Of a stretch of 64,000 nt of DNA, positions 58,701 through 64,000 are shown piece by piece (positions within the stretch are counted from its first letter, which is position 1; the number at the start of each line of letters is the position of its first letter). The notes beneath the pieces were generated by a model. It made no database searches, was not told the DNA's origin, and was given only the letters and a program-made list of their open reading frames with translations. The position numbers were made by a program, and so were the translations under genes. The DNA comes from Anniella stebbinsi (lineage: Eukaryota > Chordata > Lepidosauria > Squamata > Anniellidae). The stretch is from contig JARDYH010000002.1 of NCBI GenBank assembly GCA_029215795.1, forward strand, positions 60,241,001-60,305,000, given 5' to 3'.

Positions 58701-61607
58701 TCTGTTAACCCAATCAAAGTGAAAGCTGTTTGGCCAATGGTAGGGATCTTAACTAGAAAGACATAAGATCTGGTTTTGCTTCTACCTAAAGGCAACCCAT
58801 CAGATTCACTATGTGTTCATGGTTTCTTTTGTTCAGAATTTTGCAGTTGGAGAATGGAAGTGCTTCAAAAGAAGGAGGCATTATACTTTCAATTAACAGA
58901 GCAGAGGAATTGTGCAGGTTAAAGGAGGACAGTGAGAAAGCACATGCACATTGAAAAAAGGAATGTCACTGCAAGGGGGGAAGCAATGTGTAGAAAGTCT
59001 ACAGGGAGAAAGCAGGAGAAAGAAAGCAGAGCATAAGTCTGTCTGCAGGGCTGAAGAGAAGAGAAATTATTTCTCTCTGCATAAATTTATATTGCTGTAA
59101 AGAACTTCAAAAAGGAAGTTCACGTTTTCTGTGCCAAGAAAGTTAGCTAGGAGGGTGTGTTTGCAGATACTGTAATCCTCCAGATTGAATATTTATAGAC
59201 AAAGGGCGAATACGGAATAGAGATTACCCTGTTTATGCACAAAACCTTAAGGCTAGACAGCTATACACACACTCAACGAGGAGGCCTTCCTTTAATGTTT
59301 GTCCAGAGCTTCTTTCAGTGCAATGGACCTCCCAATAGAAATTGACTGTTATAAGCATTACATTACAGCTGCAGTGATTGCATTAGATGGTTATTACGTT
59401 CTAGGAGCAATTCAAGATTTTGGTTTTGATCTTAAGGAACTGTCATTGACAACCTAGATCAAGGACACATAGAAAGGTATTTCTTATCCATCATAACCTT
59501 GAAGATGGCTTTGGCTCGGTTTGGACTATTGGTTGGATCCATGTGACTACTAGTGGACCAGCAGGGATTATACGTAGGTATAGATGGAATGAAGTGGGAT
59601 GTCCACACAGGACCCATACATGCAGTTGCCATGACTCAGAGGAATACAATTAGGGCATTCATATGAACCCTGCTGGGTCTACTGGTAACCCTGTGCACTT
59701 TCATATATGATAGCATGGGAGCTGCCAAGCAACTGTTCCTGGGCCTAAAATACCATAAGAGCATCCTTATCTGTGCCTTAAGCCAAGTCAACTAGGACAT
59801 AGAGACAAAAACTCCAAATTGCTCTTCTTTCCAAAGAGATTCACCAAAGCCCAACTGAGCACTGTCCAGTAGCATTAAAATATATTTTATTTAGAATAAC
59901 ATTTGGAGTCCCAGCTTAAACTGGTAGATATTGAGGGCTTAATCATCTTCATTGCGTGAAAAAGATTTTAAAAGGTATTATTTTGTTTAGAATCTATTGA
60001 TCTGCAAACTTTCAGAATGACAACTAAACAAGAAAAAAACAGTGTGGTGATGAAGAGTGAGCTGAGAAATGAAGAGAGCCAAGAAGGAAGAAATTAACTC
60101 CAAGATTATGAGCTTGAACGACAAAGGAGCTAGGTACATAGTCCTTCATTGTGGAAAATGAGTTTTAAAAAAGTTTCCTATTAAGCTTGAAGTGTGGGAG
60201 AAGTGTCTGAGTAACAGTATCTGAAAAGCAACAATAGCCCTGAAGGGATGGCAATAAACAAGACTCTTAAACAAACATAGCAAAAAAACTTAACTGAATG
60301 TATAAAATGCATTGGTGAAACAAGCCAATAAAATAGGAACAAGAGCCCCTATGATTATAATAGGATGAAATCAAACATGATGGATGCGATACACGCTACT
60401 CCATTCCCTTTGGTATTGTAGGCAGAGGAAAATGCAAGTGTTGGTATACTTGAGAGGGACTGACATCACTTTGTTATTATAGAGGAGGAAACTGAAATTC
60501 TGAACACTGGAAGTAAATCATAGCTGTCAGCTACTGCCATTTCTTGGCTTCTAGAAGGACCAGTAGACTTCCTAAGTCTGACATAACCTCAGAGGTCAGA
60601 CGCCCCATGGGAAATGCCTCTTTGAAGCCCAAACCTTGCTGGTTTCTGTATCCATGTCCTTATTGATTGATAACAATGATGGTAGCCTTAAATAGAGTAT
60701 GGTGGGGGATGATACACAATGAAGTAATCCAATATATTATTCTGTCCAAGGTTAAAGAATGTGAGCTACAATTTTTAACATGACTTAATTCCAGTGGAAG
60801 CAAATACTGAATTTTAACCTTTGGTATTCTTTTATCAGAAGTACTGTTCATGGCCTTTAGATTCTACTTTTGAAGCCACCTTTGTCATATAGCAAGAGGC
60901 AGTAATATTATACTGACAACTGAGTACTGAGGTGCATCCACGCACTTGTCACAGCAAATAAAGTCAGGCAACAATGGTGCTGAAGCAAAGAGTTTCAACT
61001 TGGGCAACAGCAATGACTATCATCCAAGAGCATGAGACTGTGAAGTTTAATCTTAGATACAGGAGCATACATTAATTGGTCTGTAGTCATATTTTTACCA
61101 AGCAGTGAAATGTTAGCAATGATGGAAGCAGGTCTCCCTGGAGAGAGTATTCCAAAGCAATAGTCTCTCCCTAGGAAAGTATTCTAGTTGAGAAGGCCCT
61201 GCTTCTCATGCCCATATTCTGACCCTCAGCTGGCAAAGGGAAAGAAACCAGGACCTCCAACACTGAAAACAAGTGAGACTGCTTTAGGATTTCTTAGTGG
61301 TTTGCAGCTGAAATTTTGGAAAATCAGTGATTTTTTGCTCTTGCAAATTTCAGTGGCTTGGCAGGGCCATGTCATGGGGTGGTGAGGGGTGCACATTGCC
61401 CACTCGTTTAAGGATTTGAAGGTATGCACAAGCAACTTGAATTGAACTTGGAAACAAACAGATAATCAGTAAAGATGGCATAATTCCAGAGTTATATGCT
61501 CTATCCTGCCAGCTCCAATCAACATCCTAACAAGAGCATTTTGGAAGCTTCTGGACCCTTTCAAGAGCATATTACATTAATTAGCATCCCTTGCTAAGAG
61601 AGACCCC

Positions 61608-61692
61608 ATCCCTCATCATTGGCTATGCTGGCTAGGTCTGATGGGAGTAGCTGCCCACCAACATCTAGAGGGCCATATGTTCCCCATTCCTG
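61608..61692. repeat. Half of the palindromic interspersed repeat
   Basis: ATCATTGGCTATGCTGGCTA, GTCTGATGGGAGTAGCTGCC and CCAACATCTAGAGGGCC, then CCCCATTCCTG. It is a diverged single arm of the family seen at 49470 and 51215. Confidence 0.55.
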
Positions 61693-63676
61693 CTATATAG
61701 CCAGGGACAATTGTACCCTGGTTGTACAAAAGGGGTAGGTACATCTGCTGAATATCTATCTTTAGATTAACTGATCTCCCAATCAATTGTACTTCGGTCT
61801 TATCTGGACTGTGTTTCAGTTTGTTCATTCACATCTAGTCCTTCACTGCCCCCAGACATTGGTTCCTAGCCTCCCTGGGATCTGATGAAAAAGGATGGTA
61901 TATTGGTTATCTCCTCCTGTGGTTTCAGGTTGATGTTAAGAAGCATGAGAGACAAGATAGAACCATGCTGCATAGCATAAACTAAAGACTATGAGATAAT
62001 ACAGAAGTTTCCTAATATCAACTTCTGGGACCTGCTCTCCAGGAATAATCAACTGCACTTAAATACCAGCCCCATTCCAGCAAGGCGATCCAGAAGGATG
62101 ACATGGTCAAGCTAATGCCATATAAAATACTTTCACATTTAACTATTATATAAACTTGAAAATATATGTGCTAAAAGTCACGTGTTCTACAGTTCACAAG
62201 TAAATATGTAAAAGGCATAAACTTGACTAGAACAGTTCTTAAAGTCGGTTTCTAATAAATGATTAGTTACACTTGCTAAAATATGTTTTAATCAACAGTT
62301 TCAGTAATAAACCAGCAAGAACTGTAATTGACTAGAGAAAATGATAAGAGAAATCTAAGCAGTTTGGGTTTTCTCTTAATTAAAAGAGAAGCAAAAATAC
62401 TGCTAGTTCTCACTCCAGTTTAATAAAGTGAGTCTGGAACTGAGCACTAATTTTAAGACTCTTTGACCCATAATTTTATTATTTAAATAGAATACGATAC
62501 TTTCTGTGTACCTTAAGAAATGGAAGTCACGTTCCTTAATTTAAAGTCAATACTCTTATTGGGATTTATTTACTCATGTGAGACGCATGCTTCATGGATG
62601 AGTTACCTGGAAGAATACAGCACTCATTTATGTTTCTTACATTAGGCCAGAGTCCTTTGGCCTCTCCCATTCTCAGCTTATAACACCTCAGTAACATTTA
62701 ATGTGAGGGGAACACAGCACCAATGTGAGCAGGAACAAAGTTCAAAAGGTGGGAAAAGTTACTTACTATCATTTAAGCTTTGCCTACACTACATTTGGTG
62801 CCAATTTTAGGTTGGAGTTTAATAGAAATCTATATTGACACGTGTTTTTAATCCCTCCTCAAAGAGGACAGATTTCCACACAGCCTCTCACTGTGCTGGT
62901 CTTACATAGTGACTTGTGAATATCACTCTTTTCAGTCTGGACAGTTCTCAAGCCAAACCCATAACCACCAATATATTATAACACAAACCTAAAGAGGACC
63001 AGTTTAAGTGAAGACTGGCTTATACCCACCGCTTGCACAAGGGCGATTTAGTGCTTCTGGGGGCAATCCAAAATGAGTGGAAATGCTCATTTCCGGAAGG
63101 AGGAAGTTCAGCAGAGCATGCTTAAGGGAGCTCCACCAACCTGCCTCCTTCCAGAAACAAATGTTTCTGCAGAAACACTAATTTTGAGGCTTTCCCTAGG
63201 AAGTGCTACAACTTCCTTGGTTCAGTGATGGGCCCCTGCTTGCGCAACAGAATTGGCAGGACCCACTGCTTGTGGAAGGGAACTGGAGTGGGGGGGACAT
63301 AAAGACCCCCTTGGATTCTGCTCATTTGTTGTGCATCTGGTGCATGTAATCTCACACCCACAATACAATTGGGATGCAAAGACACCTCTCTACCTGGAAA
63401 ACAAATAAAATTCAGTAAAATTAAAATTCATTGAGTTCTCCTACCCCAGCTAAACCCAAATATGCTCAGGTTTGGACTCTGGAAATTCTCTATTAACAAG
63501 CCAGACACTGAGAATGCCTCTTTTTATGCCCTTGGTGCCTGATTCTGATGTACAAATGGCACCCAATAAAAGATTTCAGAGATCATAGTGGAACATAGCA
63601 AAAGATAAGGTTTCTCAGGTAAGTTAGGTCTAAATAGTTTTGTATAATACATTACAAAATGTTAAGCATCCTACTG

Positions 63677-64000
63677 CATTCTTGACCATGGGACATACTG
63701 ACTTGCAATGATGGGAGTTGTAGTCCAACACCTTTGGAGGGCACCAGGTTGGGGAAGGGCTGCTCTAAACAAAAAAAGAGAAGTAGGTGGCCCTAAGTTG
63801 TTCGTGATCAGTTTTCCACAACCCCACAGTCACCTCTGCATATCATATTCTCCATCCTGTCCTCATGGTTTATCTGCTTTGGGAGAATGAGAATTTCACT
63901 TGCACTTTCTGCTTCCTTAGGGAGGATGTGGCATTAAGGCTTGGGAGCCTTAACTCCCAATTTCCCTGCTTTTTGGTGCTTGGTTGGAAACTGTGGAGCC
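63677..64000 (-). repeat. Third copy of the 387-bp arm, cut by the window end
   Basis: It runs in the same orientation as 24995-25381, starting at GCATTCTTGACCATGGGAC and continuing in register to the last base, with only scattered differences. Whether it has an inverted partner is beyond the window. Confidence 0.85.

Larger units (their letters stand above)
54822..64000 (-). other. MCC: Part of an upstream MCC intron
   Basis: 9.2 kb scanned for the next MCC exon (Arg-rich, ending RLRRR) without success, so the intron continues past the window. It holds a LINE-tail-like stretch at 56365-56460, a cluster of foldback repeats (57852-58700), a palindromic repeat at 61608-61692 and an arm copy at 63677-64000. 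Long parts (54830-56350, 58700-61600, 61700-63670) show nothing I recognise. Confidence 0.75.

Noticed and set aside
54822..64000. Further upstream MCC exons
   Set aside because: Looked for the Arg-rich exon that should precede VRELQTRLQ and for other coiled-coil exons on the - strand; none with splice borders found.

Overview
The window is vertebrate nuclear DNA, almost certainly from a squamate reptile (lizard or snake). The evidence is intron-split orthologues of two vertebrate genes together with squamate-style repeats: Sauria-type tRNA SINEs, an L2-like LINE with an AAATAAATA tail, a CR1 3' end, a DIRS-like relic and many foldback elements or MITEs. No prokaryotic features, CRISPR arrays or RNA genes were recognised.

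Two protein genes lie tail to tail. On the + strand, 1-3847 holds the last three coding exons of DCP2 (mRNA decapping enzyme 2; exons 1-84, 1373-1424 and 3690-3847, stop at 3845-3847). A long AT-rich 3'UTR follows. On the - strand, 54821 down to 16483 holds eleven coding exons of MCC (mutated in colorectal cancers). They encode 551 residues plus a stop in one continuous frame and end in the PDZ ligand ETSL. The MCC 3'UTR probably runs down to about 10076, with a poly(A) signal at 10091-10096. The 5' MCC exons lie beyond position 64000. The DCP2-MCC convergent order matches human 5q22, so this is conserved synteny.

Layout: 1-3847 DCP2 end; 3848 to about 9290 DCP2 3'UTR and downstream; about 9430-9720 a foldback repeat between the genes; 10076-16482 MCC 3'UTR; 16483-17222 the last two MCC exons; 17223-34193 a 17-kb MCC intron rich in mobile DNA; 34194-54821 the nine remaining MCC exons with repeat-bearing introns, including the L2-like LINE at 35930-38016; 54822-64000 part of the next upstream intron, repeats only. 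The 17-kb intron holds a DIRS relic, a pair of 387-bp inverted arms, an array of about 170-bp repeats, TA-flanked MITEs, a 133-bp-arm palindrome and a chain of hairpins at 30588-31509.

The two genes are neighbours, not partners in one pathway. DCP2 removes the 5' cap of mRNAs in cytoplasmic P-bodies; MCC is a coiled-coil cytoplasmic and cortical scaffold. The least explained material is the set of inverted-repeat elements. The most notable gene-level observation is a GC-AG intron in DCP2 with a competing, frame-breaking GT site 4 nt downstream.
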